Assembly (NCBI GenBank): GCA_009380095.1
Contig: WHSL01000009.1
Coordinates: forward strand, 1-56,861
DNA length: 56,861 nucleotides
Origin: Streptosporangiales bacterium
Lineage (GTDB): Bacteria; Actinomycetota; Actinomycetes; Streptosporangiales; Streptosporangiaceae
Reading direction: 5' to 3'
Shown piece by piece: positions 1 to 9,062 of the stretch. The notes beneath the pieces are model-generated. The model was not told the origin of the DNA, ran no database searches, and was given only the letters and a program-made list of their open reading frames with translations. A program made the translations under genes and the position numbers. Each line of letters starts with the position of its first letter. Within the stretch, counting starts at the first letter, position 1.

Positions 1-123
1 CTAGCCGACTGCCCCTCGTCGCGACTCGGGGCGCCGAACGGCCCGTGCTCCCGTAGGCTTGTCGGCAGAGGCGGCCCCAGCACCTCTGGCATCGGAGCGC
101 GGTAGCGGCAGGAGTGATGAGCG

Positions 124-966
124 ATGTTGCGCACCTCGCCGCTGCGCGTCCTCGACGACGGAGACCTCACCACCGCGCTCGAGCTGCTGGACGCCGACCC
201 GGTCACCAACGTCTTCGTGGGCTCGCGGGTGCACGCCTCCGGCCTCGACCCGGGCCGGCTCGGCGCCGAGGTCTGGGGTTATCACAGCCGCGGCCGGCTG
301 GAGTCGATGTGTTACGCGGGCGCGAACCTGGTGCCGATTAACGCCGGGCCGGAGGCGGTCCGCTCGTTCGCGGACCGGACGCGCTGGCAGGGCCGCCGCT
401 GTTCGTCCATCGTCGGCCCGGCCGAGCCGGTGGGCCGGCTGTGGGATCTGCTGCGCCGGCACTGGGGTCCCGCCCGCGAGGTACGGGCCGTGCAGCCGGT
501 GATGGCCACCAGCTCCCCGTCCGGCATCGAACCCGACCAGGCAGTACGGCGCGTACGGCCCGGTGAGCTCGGCACCCTGCTGCCCGCCTGCGTCGCCATG
601 TTCACCGAAGAGGTGGGCGTGCCGCCGGACGCCGGCGACGGGGGCGCGCTGTACCGGGCGCGGGTGGACGAGCTGATCCGGCTGGGCCGGGCGTTCGCCC
701 GCATCGAGGACGGCCAGGTGATCTTCAAGGCCGAGGTGGGCGCGGTGACGCCGTACGCCTGCCAGGTGCAGGGCGTGTGGGTCCGCCCCGACCTGCGCGG
801 CCGGCGGTACGCGGTGCACGGCATGGCCGCGGTGGTGAACGAGGCGCTGCGCTCCATCGCGCCGACCGTGTCGCTCTACGTCAACGACTACAACATGCCC
901 GCCCGCGCGACCTACCGCCGGGTCGGCTTCGCCGACGTCGCCACGTTCTCCTCGATCCTGTTCTGA
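124..966 (+). CDS. GNAT-family N-acetyltransferase with N-terminal DUF4081-like domain
   Basis: This 280-residue protein has two parts. The first half (residues about 1-130) resembles the domain often found in front of actinobacterial GNAT enzymes. The second half (about 140-280) is a GNAT fold, with a VWVRPDLRGR acetyl-CoA loop (motif A) and a VNDYNMPARATYRRVGF segment typical of motif B. The ATG follows an AGGAG box about 10 bases upstream. A homologue of this type usually lies just downstream of ispG on the same strand in actinobacteria. Here it is on the opposite strand, convergent with ispG, with two other genes in between. The acetyl acceptor cannot be inferred. The family assignment is secure and the physiological role unknown. 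Confidence 0.85.
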   Translation: MLRTSPLRVLDDGDLTTALELLDADPVTNVFVGSRVHASGLDPGRLGAEVWGYHSRGRLESMCYAGANLVPINAGPEAVRSFADRTRWQGRRCSSIVGPAEPVGRLWDLLRRHWGPAREVRAVQPVMATSSPSGIEPDQAVRRVRPGELGTLLPACVAMFTEEVGVPPDAGDGGALYRARVDELIRLGRAFARIEDGQVIFKAEVGAVTPYACQVQGVWVRPDLRGRRYAVHGMAAVVNEALRSIAPTVSLYVNDYNMPARATYRRVGFADVATFSSILF

Positions 967-999
967 CCCGCCCCCTCTTCCACGGTTCTACGTTTTCCT

Positions 1000-1034
1000 T
1001 TGACGGATCTACGGAATTACGTAATCATCGCAGT
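1000..1034 (+). promoter_or_regulatory. Putative leaderless promoter with palindromic operator
   Basis: TTGACG at 1000-1005 and TAATCA at 1022-1027 are 16 bases apart and place the transcription start at or next to the ATG at 1035, implying a leaderless mRNA. Between them lies TACGGAATTACGTA (1010-1023), a 14-base palindrome with one mismatched pair. A repressor bound there would block the polymerase. The obvious candidate is the winged-helix regulator encoded immediately downstream. This is inferred from sequence only. Confidence 0.5.
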
Positions 1035-1550
1035 ATGGCCGAGGAGGACGAGACGAGCCTGGCGGCGCGCGTCGCGGAGCTCGAGGAGCGCGTGATCCGG
1101 CTGGAGGGCGCCGCCGCCGAGCGCGAGCAGCGGCCGAGCACGCCCGATCCGGACGCGTTCTGGGTGCTCGAAGGGCTGAAGGTGCGCGTGCCGCAGGGCG
1201 CGGTGGTGTATTCGGGGACCGCCCCGCTGCCCACCGGGGAGCGCTTCGACTGGCAGATGGGCGCCACGCTCGACGACCTGATGGATCTCGACTGGGCCGA
1301 GCTCACCGACCGGCTCGGCGCCCTCGGTCATCCCGTGCGGCTGCACCTGCTGCAACGCATCCTGGCCGGTGCGCGCACGGTGGCCGAGCTCGGCGACGAC
1401 GAGTCGCTCGGCACCACCGGCCAGCTCTACCACCACCTGCGCCAGCTCGTCGCGGCCGGGTGGCTGGAATCCGCGGGGCGCGGGCGCTATGCGGTGCCCG
1501 GCTCGCGCGTGGTTCCCCTGCTCGCCGTGCTGACGGCCGTCTGGCGTTGA
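1035..1550 (+). CDS. Winged-helix (ArsR-like) transcriptional regulator
   Basis: This 171-residue protein starts with a short charged helix of coiled-coil character (residues about 5-35, alternating Glu/Arg/Leu). After a linker comes a C-terminal winged helix (about 90-171). The segment LGALGHPVRLHLLQRILAG followed by TVAELG and QLYHHLRQLVAAGWL is the ArsR-type recognition region. No metal-binding cysteines are seen, so a metal sensor is unlikely. A longer open frame exists upstream, but the ATG at 1035 fits the domain boundaries and sits directly at the predicted promoter. It is followed after 17 bases by the serine hydrolase gene, which it probably controls together with itself through the palindrome at 1010-1023. 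Confidence 0.8.
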   Translation: MAEEDETSLAARVAELEERVIRLEGAAAEREQRPSTPDPDAFWVLEGLKVRVPQGAVVYSGTAPLPTGERFDWQMGATLDDLMDLDWAELTDRLGALGHPVRLHLLQRILAGARTVAELGDDESLGTTGQLYHHLRQLVAAGWLESAGRGRYAVPGSRVVPLLAVLTAVWR

Positions 1551-1567
1551 TCGGAGGATTCGGGGCG

Positions 1568-3193
1568 ATGGATACGAGTGAGATGACGCGGAGTTCGGAG
1601 ACGTCCGAGTCCGGCCGGGGGCGTCCCGGGTGGCGGGTGATCGCCGGCCTGAGCGGGGTGTTCCTGGTGGCGGCGGTGGTCGCGGCGCTGGTCGCGCCGT
1701 GGCCGGTTTCGCTGCCCGCCGAGGGCGGCGGGCCGCTCGCGGAGCGGGTCCGTGCGGCGGCCGGGACCGATGGCCGGCTGGGGCTGTCCGTGGCGCTCGC
1801 CGAGCGCGGCGGCGCCTCGGCGAACGTCGCCCTCGGCGAGCCGGGCGGAGGGGCCGGCGGGCCGGTCCGCGCGGACACGCCGTTCGAGATCGGCTCGGTG
1901 AACAAGGCGCTGACCGGCATGCTGCTCGCGGAGATGGAGGAGCGTGGTGAGGTCACGGCCGCCACCACACTCGGTGAGATCTATCGGGGCCGTACCTTCT
2001 CCGACCCGGAGGTGGCCTCGGTGACGCTCGGTGAGCTGGCGAGTCACCGGGCGGGGATGCCGCGCGTGGGCGGCGGGCCGGTGGCCGGGATCCTCGAGGG
2101 GATCACGAGCAACTGGGCCGGTGGTGACCCGTACGGGAGCAGCCCCGAGGAGCTGCTCGACCGTGCCTCGGTCGGGGACCGTGGCACGTACGCGTACTCC
2201 AACCTGGGCGTTTCGCTGCTCGGGCACGCGCTCGCCGAGCGGGCCGGGCGGCCGTATCCGGAGTTGCTCCGCGAGCGCATCCTTGCGCCGCTGGGCATGG
2301 ACGCGACGTACATCGCGGGCGAGCGGGGCGCGCCGCCACCCGGGTACGCGCGTCCGCATCGGGAGTCCGGTGCGCAGGTGGAGCCGTGGGGTGACGACGG
2401 GTTCGCGCCCGCCGGGTCCTCGACCTGGTCCACCGCCGGCGACATGGCCAAGCTTCTGCGGGCGGTACGGGACGGTAGCGCGCCGGGAGCGGCGGCCGCC
2501 AAGCCGCGCTGGGCGACCGATACGGAGAACGAGCGGATTGGATATGCCTGGCATGTGACCAGCTACGACGGGGTGCCGGTTACCTGGCACAACGGCGGCA
2601 CCGGCGGCTCGCGTGCGTTCGTCGGGTTCACGCCTGGGGCGAGTGGGTCCGCGGTGGCGGTGCTGAGCAATACCGATCGGGGTGTGGACTCGGCTGCGCT
2701 GCGGTTGCTCGGTGTCCGGGATGTGCCCGGCGGGGGATCTCCCGACGTGCGGACGTTCGTGCTGATCGCGGTGACCGTGCTGTTCTCGTTGATGGCCGTG
2801 GCGGGGGTCGCCGGTGTCGCCGGGATTCGTGCTGCCGACGGCGTCGGGGTCTCTTCGGTGGCGGGCGTTGCCTGGTTGCGGCGGCGGCGTGCGCGGTCTC
2901 GGCGGCCTGCGCCGGATCGGGCCGAGGTTCTTGCGCAGGTGGTCGGCGGGGTACTGCTGCTGGCCGTGACCTGGCGGGGCGGTCTGTGGGAGTACGTGCC
3001 GGTGCTGTTCTGGATCGCCGGTGTGGGTGCGTTTACCGTGCTCGCCGCGATCGCCTTGCTGTCGTGGAGGCGGTTGCCGTGGGTGCGTCCTGGGGTGGCG
3101 GCTTGGCGGCGCTGGGCCTCCCCGGTCGGCACCTTCGCGGTGCTGATCGGTTACCTGGCCATCCTGGTCCCTGTACTGGCCGGTCTCGGCTGA
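1568..3193 (+). CDS. Membrane-anchored serine hydrolase, beta-lactamase/CubicO family
   Basis: This 541-residue protein begins with a cytoplasmic tail and one membrane helix (about 22-44), followed by an extracellular class C beta-lactamase/DD-peptidase-like domain. The catalytic motifs are visible: SVNK (Ser110-Lys113), YSN (Tyr210-Asn212) and HNG (His341). The C-terminus carries further hydrophobic helices from about residue 395, separated by an Arg-rich loop. The ATG at 1568 is preferred because GGAGG lies 10 bases upstream. An in-frame start at 1460 would overlap the regulator gene. It probably acts on cell-wall peptides or small esters outside the membrane. True beta-lactamase activity is only one possibility in this broad family. 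It forms a likely two-gene operon with the upstream regulator. Confidence 0.85.
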   Translation: MDTSEMTRSSETSESGRGRPGWRVIAGLSGVFLVAAVVAALVAPWPVSLPAEGGGPLAERVRAAAGTDGRLGLSVALAERGGASANVALGEPGGGAGGPVRADTPFEIGSVNKALTGMLLAEMEERGEVTAATTLGEIYRGRTFSDPEVASVTLGELASHRAGMPRVGGGPVAGILEGITSNWAGGDPYGSSPEELLDRASVGDRGTYAYSNLGVSLLGHALAERAGRPYPELLRERILAPLGMDATYIAGERGAPPPGYARPHRESGAQVEPWGDDGFAPAGSSTWSTAGDMAKLLRAVRDGSAPGAAAAKPRWATDTENERIGYAWHVTSYDGVPVTWHNGGTGGSRAFVGFTPGASGSAVAVLSNTDRGVDSAALRLLGVRDVPGGGSPDVRTFVLIAVTVLFSLMAVAGVAGVAGIRAADGVGVSSVAGVAWLRRRRARSRRPAPDRAEVLAQVVGGVLLLAVTWRGGLWEYVPVLFWIAGVGAFTVLAAIALLSWRRLPWVRPGVAAWRRWASPVGTFAVLIGYLAILVPVLAGLG

Positions 3194-3219
3194 CCTGCGT
3201 AAAGGTCCGCGGGCTTCGT

Positions 3220-3260
3220 GCCCCGGGGCGCCGCACCGGACGTTGCGGTGTCCCCGGGGC
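3220..3260. terminator. Bidirectional intrinsic terminator between convergent genes
   Basis: A strong GC hairpin pairs GCCCCGGGG (from 3220) with CCCCGGGGC (to 3260), extended by CGCACCG/CGGTG around a short loop. It lies between the serine hydrolase stop (3193) and the ispG stop (3270), so it can serve both strands. No long U-tract is seen, as is usual in actinomycetes. Confidence 0.6.
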
Positions 3261-3269
3261 TCGGGTGCG

Positions 3270-4424
3270 TCAGGTGACGTCGATGGTGGGTTCTCCGGAG
3301 GGGGTCCCGTCGGCGCGCATGTCCTCGGCGAGGCGCATGGCTTCTTCGATCAGGGTCTCGACGATCTGGGATTCGGGGACCGTCTTGATGACTTCGCCCT
3401 TGACGAAGATCTGGCCCTTGCCGTTGCCGGAGGCCACGCCGAGGTCGGCCTCGCGGGCCTCGCCCGGGCCATTGACGACGCAGCCCATGACGGCCACACG
3501 GAGGGGGACGTCCAGGCCGTCCAGGCCCGCGGTGACGCGGTCGGCGAGGGTGTAGACGTCGACCTGGGCGCGGCCGCAGGAGGGGCAGGAGACGATCTCC
3601 AGGCCGCGCTGGCGTAGGCCCAGCGACTCCAGGATCTGGGCGCCGACCTTGACCTCTTCGACGGGAGGTGCGGAGAGGGAGACGCGGATGGTGTCGCCGA
3701 TGCCCTCCGACAGCAGGGCGCCGAAGGCCACCGCGGACTTGATCGTGCCTTGGAAGGCCGGGCCGGCCTCGGTGACGCCGAGGTGCAGGGGGTAGTCGCA
3801 GGCCTCGGCGAGTTGCCGATAGGCGTTGACCATGACCACGGGGTCGTTGTGCTTCACCGAGATCTTGATGTCGCGGAAGCCGTGCTCCTCGAACAGCGAG
3901 CACTCCCACAGGGCGGACTCCACCAGTGCCTCGGGGGTGGCCTTGCCGTACTTCGCGAGCAGGCGCTTGTCGAGGGAGCCGGCGTTGACGCCGATGCGGA
4001 TGGGCACTCCGGCGTCGGAGGCCGCCCGCGCGATCTCCTTCACCTTGTCGTCGAACTGCCGGATGTTGCCCGGATTGACGCGGACCGCGGCGCAGCCCGC
4101 CTCGATGGCCGCGAACACGTACTTTGGCTGGAAGTGAATGTCGGCGATCACCGGGATCTGCGACTTTCTCGCGATCGCGGGCAGCGCCTCGGCGTCGTCG
4201 GAGGACGGCACGGCGACGCGCACGATCTGGCAGCCGGATGCGGTGAGCTCGGCGATCTGCTGCAGCGTCGCGTTCACGTCGGCGGTGTTGGTCGTCGTCA
4301 TCGACTGGACGGAGATCGGAGCGTCGCCGCCCACCGGCACCGTGCCCACCATGATCTGCCGCGACTTGCGGCGGTGGGCGAGCGGAGCGGGCGGGGCCAC
4401 AGGGATCCCCAGATCAACGGTCAT
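3270..4424 (-). CDS. ispG: 4-hydroxy-3-methylbut-2-en-1-yl diphosphate synthase
   Basis: This is the penultimate enzyme of the MEP isoprenoid pathway. It reductively dehydrates methylerythritol cyclodiphosphate to HMBPP in the cytosol. At 384 residues it has the normal bacterial length. The [4Fe-4S] ligands are in place: Cys280 and Cys283 in SCPSCGR, and Cys315 in [11 protein letters not shown], with Glu322 as fourth ligand. The N-terminal TIM barrel includes the conserved [13 protein letters not shown] and VRVNPGNI segments. It is the last gene of the minus-strand run dxr-site-2 protease-ispG, 28 bases after the protease gene. This order is conserved in actinobacteria. Confidence 0.97.
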   Translation of the reverse strand: MTVDLGIPVAPPAPLAHRRKSRQIMVGTVPVGGDAPISVQSMTTTNTADVNATLQQIAELTASGCQIVRVAVPSSDDAEALPAIARKSQIPVIADIHFQPKYVFAAIEAGCAAVRVNPGNIRQFDDKVKEIARAASDAGVPIRIGVNAGSLDKRLLAKYGKATPEALVESALWECSLFEEHGFRDIKISVKHNDPVVMVNAYRQLAEACDYPLHLGVTEAGPAFQGTIKSAVAFGALLSEGIGDTIRVSLSAPPVEEVKVGAQILESLGLRQRGLEIVSCPSCGRAQVDVYTLADRVTAGLDGLDVPLRVAVMGCVVNGPGEAREADLGVASGNGKGQIFVKGEVIKTVPESQIVETLIEEAMRLAEDMRADGTPSGEPTIDVT

Positions 4425-4452
4425 CGGAAGGTTCCACCAACCCTGGTCACGA

Positions 4453-5631
4453 TTACAGCTTGATTGGATTCACGATGTCGGCCAGGACCAGGAGCACGCC
4501 CAGGCCGATCAGCGCCGCGATCACCACTACGGTCGCGGGCGCGAGCTTCGTCATATCCACCGGGCCCGGGTCAGGCCTCCCCCGCATCCGCGCGATCCCC
4601 CCACGGATCCGCTCCCAACAGAGTACGGCAAGGTGACCGCCATCCAGGGGGAGAAGGGGCAACAGGTTGAAGACCCCCACGAATACATTCAGCGAGACCA
4701 CGAGGTACAACAGCGTGGCTGTCTTGGCCTGCCAGCTCGAGTCGGCCGCGACGATCTGACCTGTGATATCGGCGGCGCCGACGATGCTCGACGCGGACCC
4801 CTCGGGGTTGCTCCCGCGGTCCGGGGAGAACAGGTTCGGCAGCGACGCGGGCAACGCCACGATCACCTTGCCGACCCCGGCGAACGTCTCGCCCATGATG
4901 CCGACGGCGTAGGAGACCGCGTCGACCGGCCCGAGCCGGTCGTTGTGCATCTCGGGCGTGACGCCGAGGTACGAGCCCTTACGGCCGGGCACCGAGGCCA
5001 GATCGGCGGTGACCGTCACCCGCTCGCCCCCGCGCTCGACGGTGACCTGTGCCGGGCCCGGGGGGTGCGCGGTGATCGCGGCCGTCAGCTGGTCCCAGTC
5101 GGTGACCTCGGTACCGCCGAAGGCGACGATCTTTTCGCCGGACTTGAGCCCCGCCTTGGCGGCCGGCGAGGCGGGCGCGCCGGACGGGCAGTCCGACGCG
5201 GTGGCCGAGGCGGGCACGCAGGTGGCGATCCGGCCGATCGTCGTGGTCGGCTTGGCCACGCCGAGGCCCATGGCGATCACCAGCAGCAGCACGATGGCCA
5301 GCACGAAGTGCATGAACGAGCCCGCGCCGAGCACGATGGCGCGGTGCCGTGGGCGCTGCCGGTAGAAGGCGCGCTCGCGGTCGGTGGCGCTGAGTTCGGC
5401 GTCCTCCAGCGGGGTCATGCCGGTGATGCGGACGAACCCGCCGAGCGGAAGGGCCTTGATGCCGTACTCGGTCTCGCCCCGGTGGATGGACCACAGGGTG
5501 GGGCCGAAGCCGAGGAAGAACTGCGGTGTCTTCATGCCGAACCGGCGTGCGGTCCAGAAGTGCCCGAACTCGTGGAACATCACCGATGCGAGGAGCGCGA
5601 ACACGAAGAAGATCCAGCCGACAACCTCCAT
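4453..5631 (-). CDS. Site-2 intramembrane zinc metalloprotease (RseP/Rip1 family)
   Basis: This 392-residue membrane protein cleaves transmembrane substrates such as anti-sigma factors or signal remnants. The zinc motif HEFGH is at residues 20-24 in the first membrane helix. The third ligand is in LPLDGGH (Asp330). A PDZ domain occupies about residues 130-210 ([14 protein letters not shown]). Further helices lie near 105-125, 300-325 and at the C-terminus. The start ATG shares one base with the dxr stop (TAATG at 5633-5629), indicating translational coupling. In mycobacteria and streptomycetes the orthologue likewise sits between dxr and ispG. The substrate is not evident from the window. Confidence 0.93.
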   Translation of the reverse strand: MEVVGWIFFVFALLASVMFHEFGHFWTARRFGMKTPQFFLGFGPTLWSIHRGETEYGIKALPLGGFVRITGMTPLEDAELSATDRERAFYRQRPRHRAIVLGAGSFMHFVLAIVLLLVIAMGLGVAKPTTTIGRIATCVPASATASDCPSGAPASPAAKAGLKSGEKIVAFGGTEVTDWDQLTAAITAHPPGPAQVTVERGGERVTVTADLASVPGRKGSYLGVTPEMHNDRLGPVDAVSYAVGIMGETFAGVGKVIVALPASLPNLFSPDRGSNPEGSASSIVGAADITGQIVAADSSWQAKTATLLYLVVSLNVFVGVFNLLPLLPLDGGHLAVLCWERIRGGIARMRGRPDPGPVDMTKLAPATVVVIAALIGLGVLLVLADIVNPIKL

Positions 5632-6914
5632 TACCCGGATGCCCCCCGAACGCCGGCGGTCTCGGCCGAGGTCAGCTCGCGGGCGCGCTCGCGCGCCCAG
5701 GTCTCGGCGCGCAGCACATCGTCGAGCGTCAGCGGACCCTCGCCCGTCTCATGCTCCGACACTACCCGGGCCACGGTGTCGACGATTCCGGTGAAGGGGA
5801 GGCGGTGCTCGAGGAAGGCCTGGACGCACTCCTCGTTGGCGGCGTTGTACACGGCGGGGACCGTACGGCCGCGCCGGCCGGCCTCCGCCGCCAGCCGTAC
5901 GGCCGGGAAGACCTCGTGGTCCAGCGGCTCGAAGGTCCAGCTCTGGGCCTTGGTCCAGTCGACGGGCGGGGCGGCCTCGGGCACCCGCTTCGGGTGGCCG
6001 AGCGCGTACGCGATCGGCAGCCGCATGTTCGGCGGGCCGGCGTGCGCGAACGTGGTGCCGTCGACGAACTCCACCATCGAGTGGATCATCGACTGCGGGT
6101 GCACCACGACCTCGATGTCGTCGAACGGCACGTCGAAGAGCAGGTGCGCCTCGATGACCTCCAGGCCCTTGTTGACCAGGGTCGCCGAGTTGATCGTGAT
6201 GACCGGGCCCATGTCCCAGGTCGGATGGTTCAGCGCCTGCTCCGGGGTGACCCCGGCCAGCTCGGCGCGGGAGCGGCCGCGGAACGGGCCGCCGCTGGCG
6301 GTGACGACGAGCCTGCGGACCTCCGTACGGTCTCCGGCCGCCAAGCATTGCGCGAGGGCCGAGTGCTCGGAGTCCACGGGGACGATCTGGCCGGGGGCGG
6401 CGAGGCGCTTCACCAGCGGGCCGCCGACGATCAGCGACTCCTTGTTGGCCAGCGCGAGCAGGTGACCGGCGCTCAGCGCGGCGATCGTGGAGGCCAGCCC
6501 GAGGGAGCCGGTGATGCCGTTGAGGACCACGTCGCAGGGGAGGTCGGTGGTGCCGGCCAGCTGGGCGACGGCGTCCGGGCCCGCGCTGATGGCGGGGATG
6601 GCGAACTCGCCGCGCTCGAAGCCGCGGCGCTTGGCCTCGGCGTAGAAGGCGAGCTGCAGGTCCTCGGCGGCGCCCGCCTTGGCGACCGCGACCGCCTTGA
6701 CGCCCAGCTCCAGGGCCTGCTCGGCGAGCAGGTCCACGCGGCCGCCGCCGGCCGCGAGGGCCGTCACGCGGAAGCGGTCCGGGTTGGCCTTGACCACGTC
6801 GACGGCCTGGGTGCCGATCGACCCGGTGGATCCGAGGATGACTACGTCGCGGCGGCGCCCCGGCTCGGGGACGCGAAACGTGGGCGGGATCGTCGCTCTC
6901 TCGCTGGGGTCCAC
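5631..6914 (-). CDS. dxr: 1-deoxy-D-xylulose-5-phosphate reductoisomerase
   Basis: This enzyme catalyses the first committed step of the MEP pathway, NADPH-dependent rearrangement and reduction of DXP to MEP. The NADPH-binding GSTGSIG is at residues 28-34. Metal and substrate segments are recognisable as [17 protein letters not shown] and [12 protein letters not shown]. The GTG at 6914 is preferred because it opens a normal 427-residue protein whose Rossmann motif sits about 28 residues in. The open frame continues upstream to 6992 but through a repeat-like, low-information stretch. It overlaps the site-2 protease gene by one base. Upstream of it lie tandem repeats and a broken gene rather than its usual neighbours. 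Confidence 0.96.
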   Translation of the reverse strand: MDPSERATIPPTFRVPEPGRRRDVVILGSTGSIGTQAVDVVKANPDRFRVTALAAGGGRVDLLAEQALELGVKAVAVAKAGAAEDLQLAFYAEAKRRGFERGEFAIPAISAGPDAVAQLAGTTDLPCDVVLNGITGSLGLASTIAALSAGHLLALANKESLIVGGPLVKRLAAPGQIVPVDSEHSALAQCLAAGDRTEVRRLVVTASGGPFRGRSRAELAGVTPEQALNHPTWDMGPVITINSATLVNKGLEVIEAHLLFDVPFDDIEVVVHPQSMIHSMVEFVDGTTFAHAGPPNMRLPIAYALGHPKRVPEAAPPVDWTKAQSWTFEPLDHEVFPAVRLAAEAGRRGRTVPAVYNAANEECVQAFLEHRLPFTGIVDTVARVVSEHETGEGPLTLDDVLRAETWARERARELTSAETAGVRGASG

Positions 6915-7055
6915 GCACCCATTCTCACGCCTTGCCCCGCCGACGCCGAATCGCCCCATGACGAACGCCCCCCATCCCGCGCCGAACGGCATCCCGCCCC
7001 CGGAACCCCCGCCGGAAGCGGCACTCCCGCGAGCGCCCTCGGGAGGCGGCGGCGA

Positions 7056-7127
7056 GTGCCCAGGAGGGGGCGGCGGCGGGTGCCCAGGAGAAGGTGGCGG
7101 CGGGTGCCCAGGAGAAGGTGGCGCGCG
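7056..7127. repeat. 24-bp tandem repeat, three copies, upstream of dxr
   Basis: GTGCCCAGGAG recurs exactly 24 bases apart at 7056, 7080 and 7104, each followed by a GGCGGCGG-type tract. The array lies between the dxr start and the end of a broken gene, so it could influence dxr transcription. It shows no CRISPR-like unique spacers. The repeat length is a multiple of three, so the array may once have been coding. Confidence 0.7.
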
Positions 7128-7133
7128 GAGGGC

Positions 7134-7829
7134 CTATGGGTGGGATTCGAAGTGCTGAACGGCGGTGGACTCGGCTTGGAGGGCGGCCATGGTCTCCAGG
7201 GGAAGGGGGGTGGTTGCCGCCGTCGCCGGGGAGGGGGTCGTCGCCGGGGAGGGGGCGGGGGGTGTTGAGCCAGATGGGGGCGTGGGCGTAGGACGGGCGG
7301 TCGTGGTGGAGGGGGCCGGCGACGATGTGGCCGCGGAGGGCGGCGTAGAGGAGGAGAAGTGGGGTCGCTTGGCCGGCCGTTCTTATTCCGGCCGCGGCGA
7401 TCCTGTCGGCGAGCTGCTCGCGGGTGAGTGGGCCCTCCTGCCGGACCGCCGTGGCGATGATGCCGAGTGCCCGCGCCGCGTCCTCCGGTGGCACGCCCTC
7501 CTGGCCGAGGCGGCGCAGGTTGGCCGGTACGCGTGCCGGTGCGGTCAGCGCGAGCAGCCGGCCGTAGTCCTCCCTGGCGACGAGGTGCAGCGTGCCGCGC
7601 ATCAGCCAGCCGAGGACGATCCTCCCCGAGCCCAGCGCCCGGTCCACGTCGGCCGCCCGCCGTACGCCCCGGGCCCGGAACGCCAGCCGCACCCACGCCA
7701 GGTCCTGCGCCGCGCCTGCACGCCGAGGAGCCGCCGCGCGACCTCCGCCGGATCACGCGCGGTCCCCCCGTCGAGCAACTGCGCCGCCGACCGCTCCCGC
7801 CGCAGCCGCGCGACCTCCCCCGTCACCAT
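7134..7829 (-). pseudogene. Broken winged-helix DNA-binding protein (YcaQ/AlkZ-like family)
   Basis: Pieces of one family member appear in different minus-strand frames. The N-terminal MVTGEVARLRRERSAAQLL...LLGVQA starts at the ATG at 7829. The reading then shifts near 7707-7716, where two or five extra bases separate VQA from QDLAWVRLAFRARG. The second frame continues through RIVLGWLMRGTLHLV and REGPLTREQLA-like segments to about 7250. The far end (PLPLETMAALQAESTAVQ to a TAG at 7134-7136) is in the third frame and resembles the C-terminus of the same family. Intact members have about 350-400 residues, so roughly a third is also missing. Assignment of the C-terminal piece is tentative. Confidence 0.6.
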
Positions 7830-7876
7830 GCCGCCGATTCTGCACCCCGCCACCGACAGCCGGGACGGAGCGCGCG

Positions 7877-8920
7877 TCAGGCGCGGGAGGCCGACTCGTA
7901 GATGGACTTGGCCACGTTGCCGAGGTACGGGCCGTACTGGGTGACGGGGTCGTCGGCGTACTTGTAGCTGATCACCGACATGATCGTGCCCTCACCGGTG
8001 CCGGCGTCGAAGCCCGCGAACCACGGCCCCCCGCTGGACCCCGCCGTCATCCGGCAGCGCAGGCTGTGGTCGCGGCTCCCCTCGGTGGAGTCGGTCTCGG
8101 TACGGCCGCTGCAGTAGGTGAGCCGGGACCCGTCGAACGGCGCGTCGGCCGGATAGCCGAACGCGTGCGAGACGACCTCCCGAGAAGCCCGGAACGTGAT
8201 CGGATGCGACCCGGTCACGTCCGCCACGTGCCTCCCCTCGTCGGTGTTCAGCGCCACCGCCGCCACGTCGTAGTTGTCGTCGGCGTTGTCCGCCCACTGG
8301 CTGGAGACGAAGAGCCGGCGCGCGGTGTACACCCCGTACGGCTTGTCGCCGTCGGCGTAGCCCGGGATGAACGTCCAGTTCCCCGCCCACGGCCCGGCCC
8401 CGTCCTTCGCGCAGTGCCCGGCGGTCAGCACGGTGTCGTGGTTGCGGCTGTGCACGACGGTCGCGGAGCACAGGTAGTCCCGCCCGCCCATCGTCAGATA
8501 CACCTTGCCCACGGTCCGCGCGACCCTGCCGCCGCGCGTCCAGGTGGAGCCGGTGGTGTCGGCGAGCCGCCGTACGGCCGTGCGGTCCGCACGCGCCGGC
8601 CGCCGCTGCTCCGGCCTCAGCGACGGCAGCCCCAGCGGACCGCGCACCCCCCGCTTCCCGGGCCCCACCACCCTCCGCAGCCCGTCGAGCGGGACCGCGG
8701 CGGCACGGCGGGCGGGCGTCCAGTACCCGAGCGTGCGCGCACGCTGCGCGGCGGTGACGTCGCCGGCCTGCGCAACGATGCCGCGGCTCGCGGTGGCGGC
8801 ACTCCCGCGGGCCGTGTCGGCGGCCGCTGGGGACGCCGCAAGGAAACCGGCGGCGAGCAAGGGCAGGGCGGACAGGAGTGCCGTGGGCAGGAACGACCCA
8901 CGGCGTCGGGACGTGGTCAT
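7877..8920 (-). CDS. Secreted trypsin-like serine protease (S1 family), copy A
   Basis: This 347-residue preproprotein has a cationic, hydrophobic signal peptide (about 1-34, MTTSRRRG then a Leu/Ala core ending ASPAAA). A pro-region of about 100 residues contains the motif YWTPARRAAAVPLD. The S1 domain follows. The catalytic triad is His169 (TAGHC), Asp218 (NYDVA) and Ser296 (GSSGGPW). It is probably an extracellular, V8/trypsin-type endopeptidase activated by pro-region removal. A clear paralogue lies directly upstream on the same strand (9063-10046) and shares the pro-region motif. No good Shine-Dalgarno precedes the ATG. A perfect palindrome lies 16 bases upstream. Confidence 0.88.
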   Translation of the reverse strand: MTTSRRRGSFLPTALLSALPLLAAGFLAASPAAADTARGSAATASRGIVAQAGDVTAAQRARTLGYWTPARRAAAVPLDGLRRVVGPGKRGVRGPLGLPSLRPEQRRPARADRTAVRRLADTTGSTWTRGGRVARTVGKVYLTMGGRDYLCSATVVHSRNHDTVLTAGHCAKDGAGPWAGNWTFIPGYADGDKPYGVYTARRLFVSSQWADNADDNYDVAAVALNTDEGRHVADVTGSHPITFRASREVVSHAFGYPADAPFDGSRLTYCSGRTETDSTEGSRDHSLRCRMTAGSSGGPWFAGFDAGTGEGTIMSVISYKYADDPVTQYGPYLGNVAKSIYESASRA

Positions 8921-8935
8921 GGCCGACGAGTATGG

Positions 8936-8948
8936 CGCACTCAGTGCG
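8936..8948. promoter_or_regulatory. Perfect 13-bp palindrome before protease copy A
   Basis: CGCACT and AGTGCG flank a single central base at 8936-8948, just upstream of the protease start at 8920. On the minus strand CATACT follows as a possible -10 element. The position suits an operator for a dimeric regulator or a short leader hairpin. No regulator can be assigned. Confidence 0.4.
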
Positions 8949-9006
8949 AGGACTCGACTACATTCCGTGCAACTCCCGCCCCGTGTCGGACGGTCTTCGC
9001 ACGGAC

Positions 9007-9038
9007 GAGGCGCGTCCCGGGTGGGCAGGACGCGCCTC
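9007..9038 (-). terminator. Intrinsic terminator of protease copy B
   Basis: Perfect 11-bp arms, GAGGCGCGTCC (9007-9017) and GGACGCGCCTC (9028-9038), with a 10-base loop lie 25 bases beyond the stop codon of the 9063-10046 gene. This suggests that the two protease genes are transcribed separately. Confidence 0.65.
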
Positions 9039-9062
9039 GCCGAAGGGAGGAGACCCCGGGAC

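Noticed and set aside
4138-6465. A 775-codon plus-strand open frame over ispG, the protease and dxr
   Set aside because: Antisense to three certain housekeeping genes and without recognisable domains.
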